From Ascaphus truei (Eukaryota > Chordata > Amphibia > Anura > Ascaphidae), in NCBI GenBank assembly GCA_036426205.1, contig CM071569.1, positions 2,012,354 to 2,076,353 on the forward strand: DNA of 64,000 bases. The letters are read 5' to 3'. The notes below the pieces were generated by a model that was not told the origin of the DNA, made no database searches, and saw only the letters and a list, made by a program, of their open reading frames with translations. Within the stretch, counting starts at the first letter, position 1, and the number at the start of each line of letters is the position of its first letter. The position numbers were made by a program, and so were the translations under genes. Of this stretch, positions 34,266-45,443 are shown piece by piece.

Positions 34266-34553
34266 TACCCAATGCTACATCCAGTGTGACAAAAACATAG
34301 TTAAATACTTCACTGTTAGTATTCTCATGAGTAAGGGTCGTTTAGTTAAACTCTTTGGCCAACACGTTATAAGCCTGCAGCCACGTGACGGCATGACCAG
34401 TATATGCAGGTCCTAACACTACCTGTGAGAATTCTCATTTACCTCTGCAGTGGAGGGAGAATGGCCTTAATAGACCCGTCCCTTATTCATCAGAATACTA
34501 ACATTGAAGTATGTAACTATGTATCTTGTCACATTGGATGTAGCATTGGGTAT
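34266..34553. mobile_element. MITE with about 70-bp terminal inverted repeats
   Basis: ACCCAATGCTACATCCAGTG (34266 on) is inverted at 34484-34553 (CATTGGATGTAGCATTGGGT). The middle is shared with 13310-13590. No transposase. Confidence 0.75.
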
Positions 34554-35585
34554 CTGTGTCTATAATTTGAAAACCTGCCTTAGGTCCAGATCCTGCGTTA
34601 TTGACTTAACGAGGAGTTAACCCGAGTTCATGCACTGTTAAGGGCCATGCGGTATCTTCCAAGCTCACTAACCCAGTGTTTAATGCGGTGTTCAGCCGTA
34701 ACGGGCCCTAACGTTAGCTACATGCTAATGATTCCTCTGAACAACGCCTATCCACAGAACTCCATTATAGTAACCGCAGAGATTTAACAATGCGTCATAT
34801 CTAAAGGGGACGAGAGAGATTCTCTCATATCTCAGGGTCTTGAGGGAGATCCCGCCCGCTTTAGATCAGACCGGTGTAACACGAGCCATGTTAATTGAAG
34901 CCACTGTAAGGCGGTGCTAGCTTAATTTGCCCTTAAGCCTGTGCTAATGAGATTTGTTTTTGCATATAATTAGCGTTGTGGTTCAGCGTTAACCTCAGGG
35001 AACATAACATCCGTTACTGATTTTGATAAGAATACACAATGAGCATTGACTTAACAGAGCCCCAGAGCTGGGCCTTAGATGGGCATTTTCGGGTAGCATT
35101 CATTTCGTGGCAACCCTATTTAAATCTCTTGAGTAGCTAAGGGGCTAATGCCAGAAGGGAATGTAGGACATCCATGGATGAGCAAATAAATCAGTACTAT
35201 CGCTGTGCAGAACATCCTGACACTAGGGACGGTGAGAATCCTACACACGGGGCTTCTCACGGTTTACTTCTCATTTGAAATGTTCTTGTAAACTTTGTGC
35301 CAAACAACTACATAAATTGATACATGCCACCAAATGAGAGACGTGCATCTGGCATCAAGAGGGGTAAGAAATGATAGTACGGTTCTATAACAGTAATATG
35401 CTTCAATGCAGGAGAGGGTCATTCCTTTCAACAAACGGGCAGTTGTTCAGTTACCAAAGGTTTGTGGGGCCTCATGCCGCCGAAATAGAATACGTACAAA
35501 ACTGCTATTCTGAATGCACGGGTTTTAGCTTTTTTTTCACCATAGAAATAGATCATTACGATTGTTGAGAACCAGATTACACTGA
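34554..35585. other. Intronic, no feature seen
   Basis: No coding signal before the LINE at about 35590. Confidence 0.4.
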
Positions 35586-35589
35586 GATT

Positions 35590-36460
35590 AGAGTTAGGAA
35601 ACAGAAAGTGTGAGCGGATGGTCTCTTTAGAGTCAGAGATTGCTGATCTGAAGAGGAAACTTGCAATATTGAGGGACATTGACAATCTTGAAAGGGGTTT
35701 AAAGCTCACTGAGCAGGCCCTTGCTTTGACTAGTGGTGCAGATGGTGGCGCTGTTAGTGAGGAGCAGGTAGGTAGCTGGGTAACAGTTAGAAGGGGAAGC
35801 AGGGGCAATAGGAAGAGGCAGGCCAGTTCTGAGCTGACCCATCCCAATAGATTTGCCATGTTGAGTGAAGATATTGGGAGTGTCAGGGCAGAAATGGCAA
35901 GGCTGGGGGAGACTGATTCCTCTAGCAGCCAGGGGAATAGTTCCTCCAGCACAGAGGGGACTCAGGATGCTCAGATACCAAGAAAGATTGTGGTAGTAGG
36001 GGACTCCATTATTAGGATGGCAGATAGGGCAATCTGTTGCCAACTGTAGGTCATCTGTTGACCGCATGAACCGTAAAGTTTGTTGTCTCCCGGGTGCTTG
36101 GGTTTGGCACATTGTGGATCGGGTTCAGATTGTTGGGAGGGGCTTGGATTGACCAGGCGGTCTTGGTACATGTTGGCAACAATGACAAAGTTAGAGAAAG
36201 ATGGAGGGTCCTAAAAAATGATTTGAGGGATCTAGGCCAAAAGCTTAAGGCAAGGACCTCCAAGGTAGTATTTTCTGAAATACTACCAGTGCCATGCGCT
36301 ACCGCAGGGAGACAGTCAGAGATTAGGGAGGTTAATGCATGGCTAAGAAAGTGGTGTAGGAAGGAGGGTTTTGTTTTTTTAGAGCACTGGGACTCCTTTT
36401 CTGAGAGGTGCCATCTTTATTCTAGGGACGGATTGCACCTCAATGAGATGTGAGATGGGT
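35590..36460 (+). pseudogene. CR1-type LINE ORF1 relic with SGNH-hydrolase-like domain
   Basis: A coiled-coil-like start (SLESEIADLKRKLAILRDI) is followed by an esterase-like half. Its GDSII block (36000-36014), GNND block (36174-36185) and D-G-L-H-L-N block (36428-36445) correspond to the Ser, Gly/Asn and Asp-His blocks of SGNH hydrolases, a domain known in CR1-like ORF1 proteins. Two frames (35618-36049, 36094-36453) and one frameshift are needed. An almost collinear, more decayed copy is at 58305-59000. Confidence 0.8.
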
Positions 36461-36469
36461 AGGCAGATT

Positions 36470-37840
36470 ATTGGAGATAAGGAAAAAGCAGAGGTGTTAA
36501 ACAAATTCTTTGCCTCTGTGTTTACCAGGGAAGACTCAATCTCAATAGTAGTGCTGTAGGAGGAAGCCACAACCTCTATATTAACGAACAATTGGTTAAC
36601 TGAGGAAGAAGTTCATAGGCGGCTTGAAAAAAATTAAGTAAATAAGGTACCTGGCGCCGATGGCATACATCCAAGAGTTCTCAAGGAGTTACTGTACGTT
36701 CAGTAATAGCCAAACCATTACATTTAATATTCAAGGACTCAATTTTCACAGACTCAGTACCACAAGATTGGCGTAAAACAGATGTTGTGCCTATATTTAA
36801 AAGGGAGCTAGATCACAACCGGGAAATTACAGACCTGCAAGCCTGACTTCAATAGTAGGGAAACTACTTGAAGGTTTAATACGGGATAATATTCAGGAAT
36901 ACCTAATGGAAAACAAAATTATTAGTAATAGTCAGCATGGATTTATGAAAGATAGATCATGCCAAACTAAACTTATTTGTTTCTTTGAGGAGGTAAGTAG
37001 GAATTTAAACAAGGGTAATGCAGTTGATGTGGTCTACTTAGATTTTGCAAAGCCTTTTGATACGATTCCACACAAGAGGTTGTTGTACAAAATAAAGCAA
37101 AATGTACTCCGTAAAATTATATGCACCTGGATTGAAAACTGATTGAAGGATAGACAACAGAGGGTTGTCATAAATGGAACTTTTTCAGGTTGGGCTAAGG
37201 TCGTGAGTGGATTACCTCAGGGATCGTTTCTGGGACCCCTGATTTTTAACTTGTTTATTAATGACCTTGAGGTTGGGATCGAGAGCAAAGTCTCCATCAA
37301 TACTAAATTGTGTAAGGTAGTAGAATTAAAGCAGGATGTAATTTCTCCAGAAGGACTTGGAGAGACTGGAAACTTGGGCAGGTAAATGGCAGATGAGGTT
37401 TACTACAGATAAATGTAAGGTTATGCATTTGGGATGCAAGAATAAACAGACGACTAACAAATTAAATGGGGATAAATTGGGGGAATCCCTGATGGAGAAG
37501 GATTTAGGAGTGCTTGAAGACAGCAGGCTTGGCAATAGTGCCCAAAGTCATGCAAAGTCATGTAGCTGCAAAGGCAAACAAGATCTTATCTTGCATAAAA
37601 CGGGCAATGGATGGAAGGGAAGTAAACATAATTATGCCCCTATACAAAGCATTAGTAAGACCACACCTTGAATATGGAGTACAATTTTGGGCTCCACTCT
37701 TTAGAAAAGATATTATGGAAATAGAGAGAGTGCAGAGAAGAGCCACCAAATTAATAAAGGTGATGGACAATCTAACTTATGAGGAAAGGCTAGCTAAATT
37801 AGATTTACAGTATTTACATTACAAAAAATGCGTCTAAGAG
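36470..37840 (+). pseudogene. CR1-type LINE reverse transcriptase relic, catalytic FADD box missing
   Basis: EKAEVLNKFFASVFT and ADGIHPRVLKEL begin the region, then NKIISNSQHGFMKDRSCQT, VVYLDFAKPFDTIPHKR (37030-37080) and GLPQGSFLGPLIFN. Between SKVSI and TKLCKVV, where CR1 has the FADD catalytic box, the residues are gone (about 37297-37300). ORF1 is followed directly by the RT, with no endonuclease, so an internal deletion has occurred. Stops are present. Confidence 0.85.
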
Positions 37841-38269
37841 GGGATATGATAACTATATACATATGATAACTATTCATCCCAAGGGCAGTACAGAAAACAC
37901 TGGGTCATCCCTTAAAGTTGGAGGAAAGGAGATTTCACCAGCAACAAAAGAAAATGGTTCTTTACAGTAAGGGCAGTTAAAATGTGGAATTCATTACCCA
38001 TGGAGACTGGGATGGCAGATACAATAGATTTTTTTTTATTTTTTAAAAGGTTGGACATCTTTTTAGAAAGGAAAGGTACAGTATACAGAGATATACCAAA
38101 TAAGTATACATGGGAAGGATGTTGATCCAGAGAGTAATCTGATTGCCAATTCTTGGAGTCAGGAAGGAATTTATTTCCCCCTTATGAGATATCTTTGGAT
38201 GATATATCACTGGAGTTTTTTTGTTTCTGGATCAATAAGTAAGTATAGATATAGGATAAAGTATCTGTG

Positions 38270-38372
38270 TTCTAATTTTAGCATAGGTTGAACTTGATGG
38301 ACGCATGTCTTTTTTAACCTCATCTACTATGTAACGATGTAATACTATTTAATACTATGTAACTATGTAACC
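38270..38372 (+). repeat. 3' end of the CR1 element with TATGTAAC-type tail
   Basis: TTGAACTTGATGGACGCATG...CATCTACTATGTAAC and then degenerate 8-bp units (TATGTAAC) are the 3' UTR and microsatellite tail of CR1-family LINEs. It ends about 95 bp before the next amidase exon. Confidence 0.8.
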
Positions 38373-38466
38373 TGTGAAACTTGCTCAGTATCTTGTGTAT
38401 ATATTGAATTATTTTGGCTGTGTTCCCTCTGCCCGTGTCTTTCTGTTCATCTTTCTTCTCATGTAG

Positions 38467-38615
38467 CTGTGGAGTATTTGAAGAGCATGGGAGCTACAAT
38501 TGTAGACATTTCCATCCCAGAACTGGACCGGATTAGCACAGCTTTCTTCATCAGTTATATGGCTGAATCTTGGGAGTTCATGCAGCAGGACTACAATGAA
38601 CACTTCAAGGAGATG
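38467..38615 (+). CDS. Amidase-like gene, exon (AVEYLKSMGATIVDISIPELDRIST...)
   Basis: Acceptor tcttctcatgtag, donor ATG/gtaaga; 49 codons plus two bases. It encodes YLKSMGATIVDISIPELDRI and SYMAESWEFMQQDYNEHFKEM, matching the Rossmann-like part of the C-terminal half of plant-type FAAH-like amidases. The final exons (the VTPTT and LPAISVPVG blocks) were not found up to 64000 and probably lie downstream. Confidence 0.93.
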
Positions 38616-39255
38616 GTAAGAGGGGCCCAAACACACGTGTTCCTAAGAGGGGGGATTTGGGGTGGTGATGAAGGGAAGACCTTTCTCATTCAAACTCGTA
38701 TTTATCAAACCAAACGTTGTGTAATTCTGCGGCGGGGGGAGAAAGGCAAAACATTCAGTTGAGGTCGCTAGATTTAAAAAAAAGTTAAGATATGTCATGT
38801 TGCTGTAACAGATTGAAGAAGTTCTTCTGAAAGCAGCACAGATAGATTGCAAACACAATATTAGTCCTCCCTCGATACTGTGTCCCCCATCCTTGAAGAA
38901 TGGGATGCAGTATTCCCGTCCTGACTCCATGTGACTGTGAGACTTTGCTCCAGTTATTTGTAACACGAATCTGGGTGCATTCTGGTTAGTAATCGTGCCG
39001 TATCACCAAGTAAAGGCAGAGACTTGGAATACCAGAGCTAGTCTTTGGTCCATAAAAGCATAACGAAGAATGTAATAATAAACCTGAAATTAAACTATTT
39101 CTACATATACGCATACTGGGATACGGATGTGATGAAAGCATGCACGCCAGTTGGTACTGTACTTGTATACCAGTATTTAATGCGAAAAGTTCAATGATGT
39201 GGGGGTGGGAGGGGTGGAATAAATCCTAAGTATGACATTGGGGTGGTAGTTTAAC
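38616..39255. other. Intronic, no feature seen
   Basis: No supported feature. Confidence 0.4.
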
Positions 39256-39265
39256 GTGTATAACA

Positions 39266-39585
39266 TGGCTCTTCAACTGGCAGCCAGTGGGTCAAATCCG
39301 GCCAACGGGGTCCTTGATGTCGCCCTTGAGCCCTTTGTCCCTGGTAATTTCATACCAGTTGCTAAAGTATCCAAGTGCAATATTGCACACAAGCTCACAT
39401 ATAGAATTGGGGAATGTAAATGTATAGGATACACGTTATAAATGCTTACAAAATGTTTAAATATATACATTTTTATTGCATCACACGTGAAATTACAATA
39501 AGCGTGTGTGACCCGTCTACTGCTAAATCTTCTGTGATCTGGCCCTTAGGGTATACTGGTTGAAGAGCTCAGGTTTGGAACCTCA
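39266..39585. mobile_element. hAT-like MITE (CAACTGGCAGCC...GGTTGAAGAGC)
   Basis: Terminal segments GGCTCTTCAACTGGC and ACTGGTTGAAGAGC are inverted relative to each other, and the inside has the CCGGCC / CTGGCCC blocks common in vertebrate hAT repeats. No clear target duplication. Confidence 0.55.
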
Positions 39586-40042
39586 GAGTTCAACAATTGC
39601 AGGTCATCGGTGGTCCTGCCAACGTGCTGTGTTTATTCTGGAAAATGATCTGTAACTCCTCACTAATACTATACAAACCTGAACGTTTCAGGAAGAGGGA
39701 TCAGCGTGAAGAGCAGTGATTGAATGGCAATGTTATGTGGGGCAGCCGAGTACCATTATTTTGTCTTACACTTCTGTTTTATTTTTTGATAAATGCATCA
39801 AAATATTTTCTTTGAAGTCTTTCTGGCAATGAAATGGCTAATGTCTGTCCGACCACTGATAACGAGAGTGATATCAGAACACTTTCATCTGCTGTATCCA
39901 GGTGGAGGTCCTTCCACCCCTGGTTGCCCACCACGAACTTGAGGAATTGTACATTTTGCGCTAATAGATATAGGGCGCTTCCAAATGTGCAAAATCAAAG
40001 ATAAGAAAGTGATAGTGTGATCTGAGCCAGTCAGTGCTCAAC

Positions 40043-40190
40043 TCATGTCCTCAAGCCCCCGTAACAGGTCCCTGCTTCAGCACAGGTAGCTCAGTTTCGC
40101 TAATTGAGCCACCTGTGCTGAAGCTGGGATATCGTGAAAACCTGACCGGTTTGGGAGAGGGGGGGGGGGGGGGAAGCACCCCTGATCTAA
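40043..40190. mobile_element. hAT-type MITE, third copy
   Basis: CCTCAAGCCCCCGTAACAGG...CTGCTTCAGCACAGG...CACCTGTGCTGAAGC...GGGGGGAAGCACCCCTG: same family as 33833-34022, with a G-run where that copy has GGGCGGGG. Confidence 0.7.
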
Positions 40191-40451
40191 ATGATCTATA
40201 TTAAAGTAAGTAGGAAACATTAAAATGGGACCGTAATGTCACTTTGTATACACTGTGCTTCTCAACCGAAATTAAACTGTCCACTTGGGAGGGCAACTGT
40301 GTAGAATATAACGAGAGGAAGACAAACAGCATAAAAGTTCCAGAACCTGTGAGATAAACGCAAAGGTCCGCCTGTATGTGAGCGCGGGGAGAGAGAGTTC
40401 TGTTTTTCATCTCACAAATGTTGGAACGATTAACGTTATATTTTCCTCTTT

Positions 40452-40540
40452 TTATATTCCACACGGATGCGTTTCTCTCTTTATATTCCGCACGGATGCG
40501 CTTCTCTCTTTATATTCCACACGGATGCGCCCCCCAGTTC
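40452..40540. repeat. 29-bp tandem repeat, three units
   Basis: Units TTATATTCC(A/G)CACGGATGCG plus a CTTCTCTCT spacer start at 40452, 40481 and 40510. Confidence 0.9.
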
Positions 40541-40683
40541 CTTGGAAGAAACCCATACAGTAGGACAGAATGCCTTTAATCCTATCACAGTAACACAACT
40601 AAATGCTCACCAGACCTTGGATATTCCTGGGAAACGTACTCATGTGTCAGAATAAAACTCCGCTTAAAGCAGCGATTACGGGA

Positions 40684-41014
40684 TTGAAGCATGGGGTCTC
40701 TGGAGCTGAACCCCGTTAATTTACGCTCCGGGGCCCCCTGCTTCCAGAGATACTCACCTCTGTAAGGGTGGTCGGTATCTGTGCTGAGCTAAAAGCCCCA
40801 TGTCATGTGGGCCAATATTAAGTCACAACGGATGACATCACTGCTTCCAAATGGTCCGTGCGACGCGAGACATTTAAAGCCGCCATTAGATTAGACACAC
40901 CATTTCTCTGCCTGCAGAGATACCGGCGCCACTACAGAGGTAGGTATCTCCAGAAGAAGGGGTTCCCCAGAGCTGAAATTAATGGGGTTCAGCTCTGGGG
41001 ACCTCCTGCTTAAA
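40684..41014. mobile_element. Palindromic MITE with about 90-bp terminal repeats
   Basis: GGTCTCTGGAGCTGAACCCC...CAGAGATACTCACCTCTG on the left is inverted on the right (CAGAGGTAGGTATCTCC...GGGGTTCAGCTCTGGGGAC). The LTR retrotransposon at 41019 starts right at its right end. Confidence 0.75.
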
Positions 41015-41018
41015 CCTG

Positions 41019-42300
41019 TGCAACGGGTATTCCCCCACCCAATCACATATATGGCGTATGTAAGGGGAACCTAATGTTACCAGGTGTGGTGCGTTACCTG
41101 TCAGGCTCACAGGAGGGCTGAGCTTCCGCACACGGGGAACCTGTGGGCAATACAATATGGTAACCCTGTATCGGTGCAGCGCCTCACTGCGATGGCTCCC
41201 GCCAGAGGGGGGAGTGGTTCTCGCAGGACAATATATTACTCAACCACACAGTATGGGTAACAACTAATGCTTTACTATCGTGACCGTACTCATGCATAAC
41301 AAATCAATAAATCAACAGGTGTCCTCCCTGAGGAAGAGACACTAACTAATGCGTCTCGCAGGACGCTACATCCACCTCCAACTCCACCGATGATTCCACC
41401 CAGTGTCCAGAACCCCACACAGTATTACCCCACCTTCAAGTGAATGATATGTAGTGTGACTGCTCAGCCACCATGTCCGTGTGAAATTAGGAACTGTTGT
41501 GCACTTGTGGATTACCTGCCGGGCACTCCGGTGCCCGGGCCGCCAAAGAACTTCACAAAGGGTCCTGATGTGGTCTGCTGAATGCAGGGATTACCATACG
41601 GGGCGGATCCCACCCGGAGGCTGCTGCAGCGACAGCGAAGGTATGAGCCCAAACCTCGGAATGGACGTGCGGGCGTCCTGTGTCCCTAATGCTTCTGGAT
41701 AGTACGTGCAGGGGCACCTAACTGGGGCCTGTCCCTGACACAACTCCTCTACTGGTGTCTCAGGGCTATCTAGGGCCTTGGGTGGTGCTGGCTAGGGCAG
41801 GGAGTCACTGACTCTGCACCCTACCTCCTCTCCCCTGCCTGGTTGTCCTAGGCGACTGACGCTAGCAGTCTTCCAAAGCCCGCCGCGAAAGGTATTATTC
41901 TCCCTTGCAGAGAGATTGCATGTTCGCCCTATTGGCTCCCTGGGGTCAGGTGGGGCACGCTGAGGTCATGGGACTTGTAGTCCCTTCCAAGAGCCTTCCC
42001 TGGTAGGGCTAGCGTCTTGCGTGCTGTATCATGCGCATGCGCGAGCTGTTTGTGGGCCTCATGGCATTGGCTCTCACTGGCTGATTGGGGCAATGCGCAA
42101 TGGCGGCGCCCTGCTTGGGAACCGCCGGGAGCCTCGCAACGAGATCGTTTGTGGAACCGGACCCGCACGCATCCCGGCTAACCGGCCCGCATCGGAGGAT
42201 AGCGTGTTGCTCGCGAAATGCCCCCCACATCCCCGCGAATGGCCGCAGTGAGTACGAGGAGGGGGAGGGGGTCCGCAATGGAAGGGGGGACCTGGCTACA
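41019..42300 (-). repeat. 3' LTR of the 41-46 kb element
   Basis: TGCAACGG...GGCTACA, 1282 bp. Motifs on +: ATTGG (41931-41935), ZNF143-like GGGACTTGTAGTCCC (about 41969-41983), NRF1 ATGCGCATGCGCG (about 42031-42043) and YY1 AATGGCGGCGCC (42099-42110). Confidence 0.85.
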
Positions 42301-45300
42301 TCCCTCCCCCTGGTGAAATCCATCCCAACTACCTCGCTTGGATAGCCGACATAACCATGCACAAACATTATATAATAAAATGCAGGCAGTACTAGAATAT
42401 ACAACAGATCAATGAGCTTTGTATGACTGGTACACACAATACGACCACAGTAATACCCCCGAGGCCAGCTGAGTGTTTGCTGTTTGCCGAAGCCCAAACG
42501 TTGGGGGCCCCTAACGATCATTGGGGGTACCTCACTTTGGCCGTTTGTGAGCCTCCGCCAGGATAATCTCTTGGAGAGCATGCTCGGGGTAACACCACAG
42601 GGTCCTTACTACTTCCTCCCCTGATGAAGAGTGTACAATGTCTGTTGGCCAGGCCTTTACCCGGCCATCTGCGACATGGATGCGGTAGGCCAGGAGGCCT
42701 TGACCTTTTCCGCGGTCCACCACTGGTGAATGGGAGCGCGCCTTTTTGGCTTAAAGGAGGCAAATTTCACTGTATCACTGCACAACCACAGTCCTTGTCC
42801 CTAACTGACTCTTTGGAGGCTTCCACTGGAAGTGAGCTATTAGCAATGTACTCTGTACAAAAGTCTTTGTTAATCCTGCAGGGGGTAAAGGGTTGATACC
42901 TTACCACTGCGGTGATTCATGTGGCAGACAGTCCTCAGGGACGCTGTCAGTTCCCACCATTTGGCTGTCTTGGGACCAGCCCCGACACTTCTTTGGCAGT
43001 CCACTCACTGTCTCGAAAACTCTGGAGAGTTGGATCCCAGTCCCGGACCAATGTGGTTGGAGACGCACGAGCTCACACTCAGGTAGGGGCTTTCCACGGC
43101 CGCCTCCATCGGAGCCGTAGGAGTAAGGAGGTTCCTCACCACTCCACGGTCTTGCGATGGGTTCCGGTTCATCTGGAACACTGTCAGGTACCTCTGTGCT
43201 TCACGGGACATCACACGGGGGCTGATTTTTTCTTCCACCTGGACGATAGGCGGTGGGTAGTGGTCCGTCGCACCACTGGACAGCAATCTTCTAAGGGGGA
43301 CACCTCCGCCAGGGCCGATGCCGAGTGGGCCAATCGCCCTGGTGGCCAAACTTAAGAGCTACCGTGCTCCGCGGCCACTGGAAGCTCACACCCAACCACA
43401 CCTGGGGCGTCATCCATCCTTGTCGTTAGGTACTGATCCCAAGCCTAGGTCGATGGTACCAATGCAGTAGGCCGATGGCAGGGGTGGTAGGGCAACGGGC
43501 CCACCACAGGATCCGCAGCAGATGGGATAAATGTCTCTATTCTCCGAGCTTCACTTGTGTGGTCCGCCGGGGTGCGCATCACCACAGCTGAGTGTGTGGT
43601 CCTGGAGTGATCACTAAAGAAGAAGGGGAGGGGTGGTACGATACCGTCACCTGCGATTCCGGAATCTGTGGTTTGGAAGCTGCGGTACCCTGAGGGTGGA
43701 ACCGAGTCTATAAACGGGGTGCATGGACCCCCTGGAACATCTGCCACAGCACACTGGACTCGGGGCGACACCGCTGTGGCAGTTATCCATTTTGGGCAAG
43801 GGTAGCTGGAACTCTTGTGGTTTCTAGAGCGGAGTCTAGAACCGTGGTTATAGTCCGTGGAGCATCACCTCCGTGGTGATGTTGGTAGAGGGTTAACAGC
43901 ATCGATACACGAGTAGTAGAGAGGTCATTTCACCGCTCTCTGCTGTTCTGGCTCTGAAACCGATCTAGCACCGGATACTGGAACGGCGGTTAGAGTGTTC
44001 GAGCTCTGAGATACTTCTGTGTGGGTGGTGAATGGTTAGACTACAAGGACCGGCTCCGTATTAAAGTCGACCGCTTCTTCCTCTGCGGATTCTGTGGCGG
44101 GGTATAATAGGTTTCAAGTAACATGCCCCGCATAGGACACATTCGGGAGCTCCCACGCCAGTGTCGCCTCTAGAACAGTCACAGTGGGCACTAAACATTG
44201 TATACACGTTTCTTCGTCACCTCGGTTGTCTTGAAGTCTAACGAGAACAGGAATAGGTCAATTCCTGGTCACAGGCTTCCCTGAAGCAGGGGCACATTAG
44301 CGCGGAGTGCATCTATTCCTGGCAATCACCATACGCGTTAGAGTGTAACTCCTTGCAGTCGATTTTCATTTCCAGGGGGGAAATAATCTGTTTCTGCAAC
44401 AGTGTCTGGAAATCACTTTGGACACACCGGCCCTGTGTAGGCCCTCTGGGATTAAGCAGACTGATTAGCAGTGTACTCACTTTAGTGGATAGGGTCAGGC
44501 TCCTCGTCTCGGCTGGTTCTGCAGAACACAGCAGCCACGGGCTTCAGGAGCGTGTCCCCCGCAGTCGCGCACATTTGGGTCCCCAGGCCAATTCACAAAA
44601 TGAGCAGTCACATTTGTTACAGACACATTGTTGATCCCTCCTCGCTCACGTCTGCCACCTGATTTTCTATTATTCGCTTTCAAGGTGTTAAAGTCAACTC
44701 ACCAACGAACCCCTCAATAATTTTGTAAGCACTGACACCAAAAGAAGGATTATGTCGCTGCTCCCTTAGTCTGGCAGACGTCATACGGTAGAAGAGGGTT
44801 CTCTTGCATCCATATTTCTTTTAGTGTAGACAGCATTTAACTGTTGGCGCGCTCACTGTGCTTGCTCTCCATGAGGTGGGATTTAAAGAGGGGTGGCCCA
44901 CTCTTTCAAGAGTGTTTCTGGCTCGCAATGTGCCACTCAGTTTTGGGGGTGCGCGGGGGCGTTAGGTTTTCCCTCAATCCCGGACAGGAAAGGTCATTTG
45001 CGCGCTCTGAGCGCAGCAGCAGTGGACGCTTCCCACCTTGGGGAAAAAATTGCAATGGCGCTATTGGTGGGTTCAGAGTAACTAAAGGGTACCCTCCGGG
45101 GTCACCATGGCAGTAAACATGATGGACTGGTGCCTCTGACAGGGCATATACCCACGTGGGTGTCACCACATAAAAGCTCGATCCTCCACGTGGAATGTTG
45201 GGCTGATCTTCATCATTAATATACAGGCGTGACGGCCCCCGGGGATTTTACCATGATGATCACAACCTCCTCATCTGATATATTTGCGGAAGGCCTTCTA

Positions 45301-45443
45301 CGGCCAACGCACACCGGCGGGGGTTCTAGCATCTAACCTCAAGGCCCAGGCGAGGACCTCGGAGTCGGAACTTTACACACACTTTTGGGAGGAAAAAAAA
45401 AACAATAGGGCACCACCAGTTGATCTCAAGCAGCGCCTCCAAA
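42301..45443 (-). other. Internal region of the LTR element, no intact gene
   Basis: It contains only short frames (for example 43445-43771 and 43005-43349 minus) without any recognised retroviral-type domain. It could be a deleted gag-pol region or a large non-autonomous (LARD-like) interior. Confidence 0.6.
45431..45443 (-). promoter_or_regulatory. Primer binding site of the LTR element
   Basis: Directly after the 5' LTR end (read on minus): TTTGGAGGCGCTGCTTGAGA. The TGG that pairs with a tRNA CCA end is in place. The sequence after it fits a Thr-like tRNA 3' end imperfectly. The same site, TTTGGAGGCGTGCTGAGATC, follows the LTR at 51575-52923. Confidence 0.6.
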
